Below are positions 35,256 to 43,796 of a stretch of 64,000 nt of DNA, piece after piece. Below the pieces are notes generated by a model. The model saw nothing but the letters and a program-made list of their open reading frames with translations, was not told the origin of the DNA and made no database searches. The stretch covers positions 206,229 to 270,228 of the forward strand of contig NZ_WJBG01000112.1 in the NCBI RefSeq assembly GCF_009709555.1. The letters run 5' to 3'. A program made the position numbers and the translations under genes. Within the stretch, counting starts at the first letter, position 1; each line of letters opens with the position of its first letter. Source of the DNA: Streptomyces blattellae (GTDB taxonomy: Bacteria; Actinomycetota; Actinomycetes; Streptomycetales; Streptomycetaceae).

Positions 35256-36128
35256 ATGGTCAGCTCGTCGCACGAGGCGATGCACCGCATCTTCCAGAAG
35301 GACCCTGCACTGCTCACCAACGCTCTGCAGGAGGTGTTGCGTGTCCCCTTCCCCGAGCCGCACGACTTCGCCGCCATGAACATCGACCTCACGGAGATCG
35401 AGCCGGTCGAGCGGCGCGTGGACACGTTGCTGCGGGCGGAGACCGACGAAGGCACCTACCTCCTGATCGTGGAGTCGCAGGGGAAGCCCAACAAGAAGAA
35501 GCGCGGCAGTTGGCCGTACTACCTCAGCTATCTGTACGAGAAGTACCACTGGGAGCCGGTACTCATCGTCGTCACGCAGAGCAGCGCCACGGCCCGATGG
35601 GCGGCGCAACCCATTCACCTGGGGATGGGAGGGTGTCCTTCGCTCACCGTTCGCCCCCTCGTGCTGGGACCGGACAACGTTCCGCTGATCGCGGACGTGG
35701 ATGAGGCTGTGGCGAATCCGTCCCTTGCGGTGCTTTCGGCCATGACGCATGGCCGGGGTCCGCAGGCTCCCGCCATACTGGAATCCCTGGTAGCCGCCCT
35801 GCGGAAAGTGGAACCGGACACTGCAGCGGCCTTCGCGCAGTTCGTCGACTCATGCCTGGCAGATCCCCAGGTCAAGCAGATGTGGAGGGACCTGATGACG
35901 ACGATGCACTACTTCTACCGGCACCCGCTCGCCGAGGAGATTCGCGAGCAGGGCCGTGTCGAGGGCCGTATCGAGGCGATCCTGAACATCCTTGAGTGGC
36001 GCGGCATCCCGGTATCCGATGCCGTGCGCTCTCGCGTGGGGACGTGTACCGACCAGGGGCTGCTCACGCTCTGGGCGCGACGGGCGATGGACGTGGAGAG
36101 TGCGGAGGATTTGTTCCAGGTCGATTAG
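35256..36128 (+). CDS. PD-(D/E)XK nuclease-like protein (Rpn/YhgA-type)
   Basis: A 290-residue protein with AAAGGAGA before ATG at 35256. An Rpn-like core is visible: VERRVDTLLRAETDEGTYLL followed by IVESQGKPNKKKRG, giving Asp56 and the Glu73-x-Gln75-x-Lys77 pattern of PD-(D/E)XK nucleases. A helical C-terminal region follows (EEIREQGRVEGRIEAILNIL), similar to the REx-rich tail of Rpn proteins. Rpn proteins are DNA endonucleases linked to recombination and, in some cases, phage defence. It lies 49 bp after the HATPase gene on the same strand and may be co-transcribed. Function in this strain is unproven. Confidence 0.7.
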   Translation: MVSSSHEAMHRIFQKDPALLTNALQEVLRVPFPEPHDFAAMNIDLTEIEPVERRVDTLLRAETDEGTYLLIVESQGKPNKKKRGSWPYYLSYLYEKYHWEPVLIVVTQSSATARWAAQPIHLGMGGCPSLTVRPLVLGPDNVPLIADVDEAVANPSLAVLSAMTHGRGPQAPAILESLVAALRKVEPDTAAAFAQFVDSCLADPQVKQMWRDLMTTMHYFYRHPLAEEIREQGRVEGRIEAILNILEWRGIPVSDAVRSRVGTCTDQGLLTLWARRAMDVESAEDLFQVD

Positions 36129-36308
36129 GGCGCAGCCGCAGCCGTACAGGGCCGGAGCCGTCCATGCAGATCCGGCCCCTTCGCGCGCCGCCACTCGTGC
36201 GCGCCGGCGTGACGAGCGTTACGTGCGGTCCACTCTGGACGCCGATTCGTACTCGCCGGTACGGTGAATGAGCAAGCGCTTAGACATGTACCGGTGGAGG
36301 AGGCGGCC

Positions 36309-37466
36309 GTGCGCCGTACGGTGTTCAATGAGGATCACGAGGCGTTCCGGGAGACCCTTCGCGCCTTCATCGAGGCCGAGGTCGTACCGGTGTACGACGA
36401 GTGGTTCGCGGCCGGCCAGGCGCCGCGCGACTTCTACTACAAGCTCGCCGAGCTGGGCATCTTCGGCATCCGCGTGGACGAGGAGTTCGGCGGCGCCGGT
36501 ATCGACTCGTACAAGTTCGAGGCCGTGATGTACGAGGAGACGGCCCGCGCGGGTGTGCAGTTCGGCGGTTCCGGTGTGCACGTGCTGCTCGGTCTGCCGT
36601 ACATCAAGATGCTCGCCACCGACGAGCAGAAGAAGCGCTACCTGCCGAAGTTCGTCTCCGGTGAGGAGATGTGGGCCCTGGCGATGACCGAGCCGGGCAC
36701 CGGCTCCGACCTCGCGGGCATGAAGACCACCGCCAAGCTCAGCGAGGACGGCACGCACTACGTCCTCAACGGCTCCAAGACCTTCATCACCGGTGGCGTG
36801 CACGCGGACCGGGTCATCGTCTGCGCCCGGACCTCCGCGCCCACCGCCGAGGACCGCCGCTTCGGTATCTCCCTCTTCGCCGTCGACACCAAGTCCGAGG
36901 GCTACTCCATAGGCCGCAAGCTCGACAAGCTCGGGCTGAAGACCTCCGACACCGCCGAGCTGGCGTTCGTCGACGTCAAGGTGCCGGTCGAGGACCTGCT
37001 CGGCGAGGAGAACAAGGGCTTCTCCTACCTCGGCCACAACCTGGCCTCCGAGCGCTGGGGCATCGCCTTCGGTGCGTACGCGCAGGCCAAGGCGGCCGTC
37101 CGGTTCGCCAAGGAGTACGTCCAGGAGCGCACCGTCTTCGGCAAGCCGGTCGCGTCGTTCCAGAACACCAAGTTCGAGCTGGCCGCCTGCCAGGCCGAGG
37201 TGGACGCGGCGGAGGCGGTCGTCGACCGTGCGCTGGAGGCGCTCGACGCCGGTGAGCTGACCCCGGCCGAGGCCGCCAGCGCCAAGCTGTTCTGCACCGA
37301 GGTCGCGCACCGCGTGATCGACCGCTGCCTCCAACTGCACGGCGGCTACGGGTTCATGAACGAGTACCCGATCGCCCGCCTGTACGCTGACAACCGCGTC
37401 AACCGCATCTACGGCGGCACCAGCGAGATCATGAAGTCGATCATCGCGAAGGACATGGGCCTGTAG
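36309..37466 (+). CDS. Acyl-CoA dehydrogenase
   Basis: A 385-residue FAD enzyme. GTG at 36309 is chosen because GGAGGAGGC lies just upstream; a start at 36264 would add 15 unlikely residues. Signatures are ALAMTEPGTGSDLAGMKTTA, NGSKTFITGG, QLHGGYGFMNEYPIARLYAD and the C-terminal IYGGTSEIMKSIIAKDMGL. It resembles long/medium-chain enzymes rather than the isovaleryl type. It starts the core gene block after the accessory island and is 18 bp upstream of tesB, probably an operon for fatty acyl-CoA handling. Confidence 0.92.
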   Translation: MRRTVFNEDHEAFRETLRAFIEAEVVPVYDEWFAAGQAPRDFYYKLAELGIFGIRVDEEFGGAGIDSYKFEAVMYEETARAGVQFGGSGVHVLLGLPYIKMLATDEQKKRYLPKFVSGEEMWALAMTEPGTGSDLAGMKTTAKLSEDGTHYVLNGSKTFITGGVHADRVIVCARTSAPTAEDRRFGISLFAVDTKSEGYSIGRKLDKLGLKTSDTAELAFVDVKVPVEDLLGEENKGFSYLGHNLASERWGIAFGAYAQAKAAVRFAKEYVQERTVFGKPVASFQNTKFELAACQAEVDAAEAVVDRALEALDAGELTPAEAASAKLFCTEVAHRVIDRCLQLHGGYGFMNEYPIARLYADNRVNRIYGGTSEIMKSIIAKDMGL

Positions 37467-37484
37467 GCCCCGAAATCACCTCCT

Positions 37485-38363
37485 ATGAATCCGGCACTCC
37501 AGGGTCTCCTCGATCTGCTCGACCTGGAGCAGATCGAGGAGAACATCTTCCGCGGCCAGTCCCGGTCCGCCGTCGTCCCGCGCATCTTCGGCGGACAGGT
37601 CGCGGCCCAGGCGCTCGTCGCCGCCGGGCGTACGGTCCCCGAGGGCCGTCTCGCCCACTCCCTCCACGCGTACTTCCTGCGCATCGGCGACCCGGGCGCA
37701 CCGATCGTCTACAACGTCGACCGCATGAACGACGGCCGTTCCTTCACCACGCGCCGCGCGGTCGCGGTCCAGCACGGGCAGCCGATCTTCGCGCTCTCGG
37801 CCTCCTTCCAGACGTACGAGGAAGGCTTCGACCACCAGGCCCTGATGCCGCCCGCCCCCGACCCGGCCACCCTCCCCACCGCCGAGGAACGGCTGTCGGC
37901 GTACGACCTCGCCCCCGAGGTCGTCGAGAAGATGCTGGAGGTGCGGACCGCCGTCGATCTGCGCCATGTCGACGACCCGCCGTACGGCCGCTACGGCGAG
38001 CCGCGCGAGCCGCACTCTCAGGTGTGGTTCCGCACCAACGGCAAGCTGCCCGACGACCCCCTGCTCCACGTGGTCCTCGCCACCTATGTCTCCGACATGA
38101 CCCTCCTCGACTCGATCCTCCTCGCGCACGGGCGCGGCGGATGGGCGGTCGGGGACGTCGTCGGCGCCTCCCTGGACCACGCGATGTGGTTCCACCGGCC
38201 CTTCCGTGCCGACGAGTGGCTCCTGTACGACCAGGAGTCGCCCTCCGCGCACGGCGGCCGCGGCCTCGGTCAGGGCCGTATCTACACGCAGGACGGACAG
38301 CTCGCGATAACGGTGATCCAGGAGGGCTTGGTGCGCGCCCCCAGGGGCCCCGGGGCTAGGTGA
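37485..38363 (+). CDS. tesB: Acyl-CoA thioesterase II
   Basis: A 292-residue double-hotdog thioesterase that hydrolyses medium/long-chain acyl-CoA to free acid and CoA. Visible are FRGQSRSAVVPRIFGGQVAA with the GGQ motif of the first hotdog, HSLHAYFLRIGDPGAPIVYN, SLDHAMWFHRPFRADEWLLY and QGRIYTQDGQLAITVIQEGL of the second hotdog. It follows the acyl-CoA dehydrogenase by 18 bp. Its last eight bases overlap the end of a convergent gene. Confidence 0.95.
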   Translation: MNPALQGLLDLLDLEQIEENIFRGQSRSAVVPRIFGGQVAAQALVAAGRTVPEGRLAHSLHAYFLRIGDPGAPIVYNVDRMNDGRSFTTRRAVAVQHGQPIFALSASFQTYEEGFDHQALMPPAPDPATLPTAEERLSAYDLAPEVVEKMLEVRTAVDLRHVDDPPYGRYGEPREPHSQVWFRTNGKLPDDPLLHVVLATYVSDMTLLDSILLAHGRGGWAVGDVVGASLDHAMWFHRPFRADEWLLYDQESPSAHGGRGLGQGRIYTQDGQLAITVIQEGLVRAPRGPGAR

Positions 38364-39150
38364 GGCTGAGCCCGGCCTTGGACAGCAGATACGCCGTCAG
38401 CGGGTCGTAGTACCGCGGACTGAGGACGTGGTCGTCGAGGGGGACCGCGACCTGGAGGGTGCCTTCGGACTCGGCGAGGAAGAGGGCCGGGTCGTTGCAG
38501 TCGGCGTAGCCGACGGAGTCGACGCCGTGCTGGGCGGCGTATCCGGCCCAGCCGTGGTCGGCGACGACCAGGTCGGGCAGCGGGCGGCCCTCCTGCTCCA
38601 GGCCGGTGAGGATGGCGCGCATAGGGTCGCCGGAGTGCGTGTGCCACAGCGTGGCGCCGTGCTCCAGCATCGCCACGTCCGCGAACTGCATGACGTACCC
38701 CTCGTCCGTCTGCAGCCCGTCCGGGATGACGGCGATCTCGCAGCCGGCCGTGCGCAGCGCGGCGGCCGTCGCGCGGTGCACGTCGAGCAGGCCGCCGGGG
38801 TGGCCGGTGGCGAACAGTACCCGCTGTCCGCCGTCGGCCGCCTTGCGCAGCCGGGCCGCCATCCGCTCCAGGGCGTCGACCGTCAGCTCGGGGTCGATGG
38901 TGTCCTGGCCGTACCGGTGCTCCGGGTCGTCGTGCACGCCCACCCGCTCCGCCATCACCGCGAGCACGTCCTGCTCGTCCGTCCAGCGCTCGCCGAGTTC
39001 CAGGCCGAGCCGGTAGTGCCGGTCGCCGTTGGCCAACTTGCGATAGTGGGAGAGGTTGTTCTCGCGAGGGGTGGCCACGTCGCCCGCGATACGGGTCTTC
39101 ACGAGGTGGTCGACGAGTTCGGCGCGGCTGGGGGTCCCGGGTATCGGCAT
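38356..39150 (-). CDS. Phosphatase-like conserved actinobacterial protein
   Basis: A 264-residue soluble protein from ATG at 39150; ATG at 39159 is also possible and neither has a clear SD. Conserved-looking stretches are HLVKTRIAGDVATPRENNLS, RVLFATGHPGGLLDVHRATA, LWHTHSGDP and LPDLVVADHGWAGYAAQHGV. These contain clustered His and Asp residues suited to a metal- or phosphate-handling active site. I recall the homologous Streptomyces gene as annotated phosphatase; the reaction is not established. It is convergent with tesB and divergent from the agmatinase-family gene. Confidence 0.65.
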   Translation of the reverse strand: MPIPGTPSRAELVDHLVKTRIAGDVATPRENNLSHYRKLANGDRHYRLGLELGERWTDEQDVLAVMAERVGVHDDPEHRYGQDTIDPELTVDALERMAARLRKAADGGQRVLFATGHPGGLLDVHRATAAALRTAGCEIAVIPDGLQTDEGYVMQFADVAMLEHGATLWHTHSGDPMRAILTGLEQEGRPLPDLVVADHGWAGYAAQHGVDSVGYADCNDPALFLAESEGTLQVAVPLDDHVLSPRYYDPLTAYLLSKAGLSLT

Positions 39151-39297
39151 GGGAACCATTGTGAGGCAGACACCTGTGCGAACCCCCGGCGTGCCGGTGG
39201 CGGGGCCCGACGTGATGGACGTTTCCTCCATTCTGTCGCGCCGCGGTGTACGAAACGTAGTCTTCGCAGCCGCTCTCCGGCCGCCTAGTGTCGACCC

Positions 39298-39365
39298 GGC
39301 TCCCGGCTCCCGGCTCCCCCGCTCCCCGGCTCCCCGGCTCCCGGCTCCCGGCTCCCGGCTCCCCC
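39298..39365. repeat. GGCTCCC heptamer tandem repeat
   Basis: About nine copies of the 7-bp unit GGCTCCC with a few CCCCG interruptions, in the 293-bp gap upstream of the agmatinase-family gene. No gene is supported in this gap. Confidence 0.85.
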
Positions 39366-39443
39366 GTAGGGTCGTAGGCACAGCGTACAAAGGTAGTGCG
39401 GCAGTACATACATGATGAAGTGCAGGAAAGAAGGCATACGTCC

Positions 39444-40424
39444 ATGAGCGGCACCGAGACGCCCCGCGGCCCCGTCGACTCCTCCCGCATCCCGCGGTAC
39501 GCCGGACCCGCGACCTTCGCCCGGCTGCCGCGCCTCGACGAGGTCGGCCGCGCCGATGTCGCCGTGATCGGCGTGCCGTTCGACTCGGGCGTCTCCTACC
39601 GGCCGGGCGCCCGCTTCGGCGGCAACGCGATCCGCGAGGCGTCCCGGCTGCTGCGCCCGTACAACCCGGCGCAGGACGCGTCCCCCTTCGCGCTGGCGCA
39701 GGTCGCGGACGGCGGGGACATCGCGGTGAACCCCTTCGACATCAACGAGGCCGTCGAGACGATCGAGGCGGCGGCGGACGAGCTGCTGGGGACCGGCGCC
39801 CGCCTGATGACGCTGGGCGGCGACCACACCATCGCGCTGCCGCTGCTCCGCTCCGTCGCCAGGAAGCACGGCCCGGTGGCGCTGCTGCACTTCGACGCGC
39901 ACCTCGACACCTGGGACACGTACTTCGGCGCGGAGTACACGCACGGGACGCCGTTCCGGCGGGCGGTGGAGGAGGGGATCCTGGACACCTCCGCCCTCTC
40001 CCACGTCGGTACGCGCGGACCGCTGTACGGCAGGCAGGACCTCACCGACGACGAGAAGATGGGCTTCGGCATCGTCACGTCGGCGGATGTCATGAGGCGC
40101 GGCGTCGACGAGATCGCCGACCAGCTGCGCGGGCGCGTCGGTGACCGTCCCCTCTACATCTCCATCGACATCGACTGCCTTGACCCGGCCCACGCGCCCG
40201 GCACGGGGACGCCGGAGGCGGGCGGCATGACGTCGAGGGAGCTGCTGGAGATCCTGCGCGGGCTGGCCGACTGCCACCTGGTCTCGGCGGATGTCGTCGA
40301 GGTGGCCCCCGCGTACGATCACGCCGAGATCACGTCGGTGGCCGCGTCCCACACGGCGTACGAACTGACCACCATCATGTCGCGCCAGATCGCGGCGGCC
40401 CGGAAGGACTCGGAAGCCAAGTGA
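39444..40424 (+). CDS. speB: Agmatinase/guanidinobutyrase-family ureohydrolase
   Basis: A 326-residue binuclear-manganese ureohydrolase that releases urea from a guanidino compound. Metal-ligand motifs are [15 protein letters not shown] and [19 protein letters not shown]. The substrate could be agmatine or 4-guanidinobutyrate. The next gene, translationally coupled by GTGA, encodes a TPP enzyme resembling 2-ketoarginine decarboxylase, which favours 4-guanidinobutyrate. ATG at 39444 follows GGAAAGAAGG at a loose spacing. Confidence 0.9.
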   Translation: MSGTETPRGPVDSSRIPRYAGPATFARLPRLDEVGRADVAVIGVPFDSGVSYRPGARFGGNAIREASRLLRPYNPAQDASPFALAQVADGGDIAVNPFDINEAVETIEAAADELLGTGARLMTLGGDHTIALPLLRSVARKHGPVALLHFDAHLDTWDTYFGAEYTHGTPFRRAVEEGILDTSALSHVGTRGPLYGRQDLTDDEKMGFGIVTSADVMRRGVDEIADQLRGRVGDRPLYISIDIDCLDPAHAPGTGTPEAGGMTSRELLEILRGLADCHLVSADVVEVAPAYDHAEITSVAASHTAYELTTIMSRQIAAARKDSEAK

Positions 40425-42106
40425 CCCACGACCACGACCTGGTGCTCCGCCCGACGCCGGCACAGATCGCAGCCGCCCTGAACCCGCCCCCCGGGCGCAA
40501 CGGCGGAGACCTGGTCGTGGAGACGCTGGCGGCGCTGGGCACCACGACGGTGTTCGGGCTGCCCGGCCAGCACGCGCTGGGCATGTTCGACGCGCTGCGC
40601 CGCTCCGACCTGCGGTACATCGGCCTGCGCGTGGAGAACAATGCCGGGTTCGCGGCCGACGCGTACGGCCGGATCACGGGCGAGGCGGCACCGCTGCTGC
40701 TGTCGACGGGGCCGGGCGCGCTGACGTCACTGGCGGCGCTGCAGGAGGCGGCGGCGGCTTCGGCCCCCGTACTGGCGATCAGCAGCCAGATCCCGACGGC
40801 GGGGCTGGGCGGCGGCCGGCACGGCTATCTGCACGAACTCCCGGACCAGGCCGCGTCGTTCAGAGGCGTGGTGAAATCGGTCCACACGGTCCGCACCCAG
40901 TCCCAGATCCCGTCCGCGATCGAGGCGGCCTGGAAGTCGGCGCTGACGGCTCCGCACGGCCCGGTGTGGGTGGAGATCCCGCAGGACGTCCTCCTGGCCG
41001 AGACGTCGATCCCGGTGGTGACGGGCGGCGACGCCTTCCCCGAGGAGCTGCCGCCGCGCCCCGAACTGACGGCGCTGGCAGCCGACCTGCTGTCGAAGGC
41101 GGCCCGCCCGGCGATCATCGCGGGCGGGGGAGTGGTACGGGCGGACGCCTCGGGCAAACTCCGCCGGCTCGCCGAGCTGCTGCAGGCGCCGGTGGTCACC
41201 ACGCCCGGCGGCAAGGGCGCGTTCCCCTGGAAGCACCCGCTCTCGCTGCAGTCGTGGATCGAGGACCGGCACACCACGGACTTCCTGGAGGACGCGGATG
41301 TCCTGCTGGTGGTCGGCTCGGGTCTGGGAGAGGTGTCGTCCAACTACCACACGTTCAAGCCACGCGGCCGGGTCATCCAGATCGAGGCGGACCTCGGCAA
41401 GCTGGAGTCCAACCACCCGGCGCTGGGCATCCACGCGGACGCGCGGCTTGCGTCGCAGGCGCTGCTGGAAACGGTGACTCCGCGCGAGGACGCAGGCGCC
41501 GCCGAGCGCGTCCGTGAGGTCCTCGCGAAGGTCGCCGACCGTATCGCGGCCCAGGAACTCACCCTGGAACAGGGGGTGCTGGCGTCGGTCCGGCGGGCCC
41601 TCCCCGCCGACTCCCCGTCCTTCTGGGACATGACGATCCTCGCGTACTGGGCCTGGTCGGCCTTCGACGCCAAGGGCCCCAACCTCCTGCACTCCGCCCA
41701 GGGCGCCGGCGGCCTCGGCTACGGCTTCCCGGCGGCGCTCGGCGCCGCTGCCGCCGACCCGGCCCGCCCGGTGCTGGCGGTGTCCGGCGACGGCGGCGCC
41801 CTGTACTCGATCGCCGAGCTGGCGACGGCCAGGCAGTACGACCTGCCGGTCACCTGGCTCATCATCGACGACGGCGGCTACGGCATCCTGCGCGAGTACA
41901 TGACCGACGCGTTCGGCGAGCCGACGGCGACGGAGCTGACGCGGCCGGACTATGTGGCGCTGGCGGAGTCTTTCGGGGTGCCGGGGGTGCGGACGACCCC
42001 GGAGGCTTTGGAGGCCGACCTGGCGAAGGCACTGGCGTCACCCGGCCCGTCTGTGGTCGTGCTCCCGGCGGTGCTGCGGATGTTCGCGCCGACGCATCTG
42101 GGTTGA
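40421..42106 (+). CDS. TPP-dependent acetolactate synthase-like enzyme (possible 2-ketoarginine decarboxylase)
   Basis: A 561-residue protein with the three ThDP domains: PYR (about 20-190, catalytic Glu in [15 protein letters not shown]), central (about 210-345) and PP (about 385-555). The PP cofactor motif begins [20 protein letters not shown] and ends [12 protein letters not shown]. The usual Asn-Asn at the end of GDG-x(about 26)-NN is Asp-Asp here. GTG at 40421 overlaps the ureohydrolase stop (GTGA). True acetolactate synthases sit with ilvN/ilvC, which are absent. Size and pairing fit AruI of the arginine transaminase pathway, but this is inference. Confidence 0.8.
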   Translation: MTHDHDLVLRPTPAQIAAALNPPPGRNGGDLVVETLAALGTTTVFGLPGQHALGMFDALRRSDLRYIGLRVENNAGFAADAYGRITGEAAPLLLSTGPGALTSLAALQEAAAASAPVLAISSQIPTAGLGGGRHGYLHELPDQAASFRGVVKSVHTVRTQSQIPSAIEAAWKSALTAPHGPVWVEIPQDVLLAETSIPVVTGGDAFPEELPPRPELTALAADLLSKAARPAIIAGGGVVRADASGKLRRLAELLQAPVVTTPGGKGAFPWKHPLSLQSWIEDRHTTDFLEDADVLLVVGSGLGEVSSNYHTFKPRGRVIQIEADLGKLESNHPALGIHADARLASQALLETVTPREDAGAAERVREVLAKVADRIAAQELTLEQGVLASVRRALPADSPSFWDMTILAYWAWSAFDAKGPNLLHSAQGAGGLGYGFPAALGAAAADPARPVLAVSGDGGALYSIAELATARQYDLPVTWLIIDDGGYGILREYMTDAFGEPTATELTRPDYVALAESFGVPGVRTTPEALEADLAKALASPGPSVVVLPAVLRMFAPTHLG

Positions 42107-42185
42107 GGGCGCACGGCGAAGCGGGCGGCCAAGTCGGCGCGACCGTCGAGTGTCGCGGAACTGCGCATCGAGGTGATTGCGTCTC

Positions 42186-42755
42186 GTGATCGTGACGACT
42201 TCACGTGCCTTGCTGCGAAGTGCGGGCCCTGACGACCTGGACCAGATCACCGCCCTGCATACTCAGGCGCGCACGGCGTACTACCGAGCAGGTGGATTGC
42301 CGGATGCGGAGCTCACCTCTCCTGAGGCATGCTCTCGTCGGCGGGAGATGTGGCTGCGTGCCATCAAGGGCGACACCCGGTTGGTGCTGTGCGCCGTGCG
42401 AGAAGGCGAGACGGTGGGTGTCCTGGCGATGGGCCCACCACTCGATGCTGACGTGGACCCAGCGGCTGTCGGGCAACTTCACCAGATCCACGTCCGACCG
42501 GGGTGTTGGGGACAGGGAATCGGCAGTCAGCTGCACGCGGCTTTCGTGCGGTACCTTCGCGACGCGTCCTTGACGGCCGGGGTGCTCGAAGCGTGGGAGC
42601 GCAATCGCCGCGCCCAGGCTTTCTATGCCCGGCACGGATGGCAGCCCGATGGGCACCATCGGGCTGGTCCTGGTGACGCGAACTACGTCCGTATGCGCCT
42701 CGACCTGGGTCCGGCTGCTCGGCCGGAGCGCTTGCGAGCCGGCTCCCGGGGATGA
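42186..42755 (+). CDS. GNAT-family N-acetyltransferase
   Basis: About 189 residues. GTG at 42186 is used because AGGTG lies ten bases upstream; TTG at 42177 is an alternative. The GNAT core is clear: AVGQLHQIHVRPGCWGQGIG (beta4 with the R/Q-x-x-G-x-G/A acetyl-CoA loop) followed by LEAWERNRRAQAFYARHGWQ. A standard small-molecule or protein N-acetyltransferase; the substrate is unknown. It is 79 bp after the TPP enzyme and convergent with endA. Confidence 0.88.
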   Translation: MIVTTSRALLRSAGPDDLDQITALHTQARTAYYRAGGLPDAELTSPEACSRRREMWLRAIKGDTRLVLCAVREGETVGVLAMGPPLDADVDPAAVGQLHQIHVRPGCWGQGIGSQLHAAFVRYLRDASLTAGVLEAWERNRRAQAFYARHGWQPDGHHRAGPGDANYVRMRLDLGPAARPERLRAGSRG

Positions 42756-42785
42756 CGGGAGCCGGATGGATGACCGGCCGGAGAC

Positions 42786-43589
42786 CTACCAGATCGCTTC
42801 CACCCACTCCGGGTGGTCGATGAACGGGTTGCGGTTGCCCTGGTAGGTGTCGTAGATGATCTCGTTGCGGTTTTCCTCGAAGGCGTTGGGCGGGTCGTCG
42901 TCGTTCCACTGCTTCAGGACGGAGAGGCGGCCGTGGTAGGGGACGCTGCCGTTGGAGACCGAGTCGTTGGGTTCGAGGTCGGCGAAGGCGTCGTCGCCCT
43001 CGTAGCGGACGGCCATGTAGAGGATCATGCGGGCGACGTCGCCCTTGACGGCGTCGCGGGGCTCGAAGGAGTTCGAGTCGGTGAGGCTGCCGCCGGAGTT
43101 GGTGAAGCTGCTGCCGCCGTTGTCGAAGTCCTTGTTTCCGCGGGTGGAGTTGACCTGGACGTCCTCGGGGCGGAGGTGGTGCAGGTCGGTGCCGGGGCCG
43201 GCCGAGGTGCCGAAGTCGCCGTGGGACTGGGCCCAGACGTGCTCGCGGTTCCAGTTGCCGGTGTTGCCGCCGTTCAGGGACTTGCTGCGGGAGATGCCCG
43301 AGTACAGCAGGATCACGTTGTTGCTGTTGTTCGGGTCCTGGTCCGTCACCTTCAGCGCGTCCCAGACCGCCGAGTACGACAGGGTCGTCTGGTCGCTGAT
43401 GATCGTGTGCAGCGAGTTCTTCAGCGCCGTACCGGTCCTGCCGATGGCGTCGGCGTAGTACGTGTCGTCGTACGCCGTGGTCGTGGCCGCGGCGGGGGTC
43501 GCGGTCAGTGTCGAGGCGGTGAGGCCGACCAGGACGGCCGCGGTGGTCAGAGCCACGGGCTTCCAGTGCCGGATGCGTGTCGCCAGCAT
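42786..43589 (-). CDS. Secreted endonuclease I family nuclease
   Basis: A 267-residue exported nuclease. An N-terminal signal (RIRHWKPVALTTAAVLVGLT ending in TPAAA) precedes a mature endonuclease I domain. The His-Me-finger active site is NREHVWAQSHGDF, followed by DLHHLRPEDVQVNSTRGNKD, as in EndA/Dns/BsnI nucleases that non-specifically cut DNA/RNA outside the cell. ATG at 43589 begins the signal peptide. Two near-identical 14-bp elements lie upstream and may be regulatory. A likely role is nutrient scavenging from extracellular DNA. Confidence 0.92.
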   Translation of the reverse strand: MLATRIRHWKPVALTTAAVLVGLTASTLTATPAAATTTAYDDTYYADAIGRTGTALKNSLHTIISDQTTLSYSAVWDALKVTDQDPNNSNNVILLYSGISRSKSLNGGNTGNWNREHVWAQSHGDFGTSAGPGTDLHHLRPEDVQVNSTRGNKDFDNGGSSFTNSGGSLTDSNSFEPRDAVKGDVARMILYMAVRYEGDDAFADLEPNDSVSNGSVPYHGRLSVLKQWNDDDPPNAFEENRNEIIYDTYQGNRNPFIDHPEWVEAIW

Positions 43590-43602
43590 AAGGGGGGTCC
43601 CA

Positions 43603-43616
43603 TCTACGCGGGTTGA
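43603..43616 (-). promoter_or_regulatory. 14-bp element, copy 1, upstream of endonuclease I
   Basis: TCTACGCGGGTTGA on the plus strand (TCAACCCGCGTAGA in the gene's direction), 13 bp before the ATG. It differs from copy 2 at one position. Confidence 0.5.
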
Positions 43617-43712
43617 ATGGAGGCGGCACATGGGAGAGTGACATGGACATGTGGCGGTGTAAATGGACTCCGCGTGTCCATTTGATGACCGGGGGCGGCA
43701 AATCGACTCTTG

Positions 43713-43726
43713 TCTACGCGAGTTGA
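43713..43726 (-). promoter_or_regulatory. 14-bp element, copy 2, upstream of endonuclease I
   Basis: TCTACGCGAGTTGA, same orientation as copy 1 and exactly 110 bp away. Such paired elements suggest a shared regulator or looping; no known factor is assigned. Confidence 0.5.
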
Positions 43727-43736
43727 CGCACCGAAG

Positions 43737-43764
43737 CGGCCCCTGAGCGGGAAGTCAGGGGCCG
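43737..43764 (-). terminator. Hairpin terminator after the GT39 gene
   Basis: CGGCCCCTGA (43737-43746) and TCAGGGGCCG (43755-43764) are exact complements with an 8-nt loop, 32 bp beyond the glycosyltransferase stop. Confidence 0.8.
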
Positions 43765-43796
43765 TTGGGCTGGATCGACAGGAGGTGCTCAGTGGA

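Noticed and set aside
40421..42106. Acetolactate synthase ilvB
   Set aside because: No ilvN or ilvC neighbour, coupling to a ureohydrolase, and an atypical ThDP motif.
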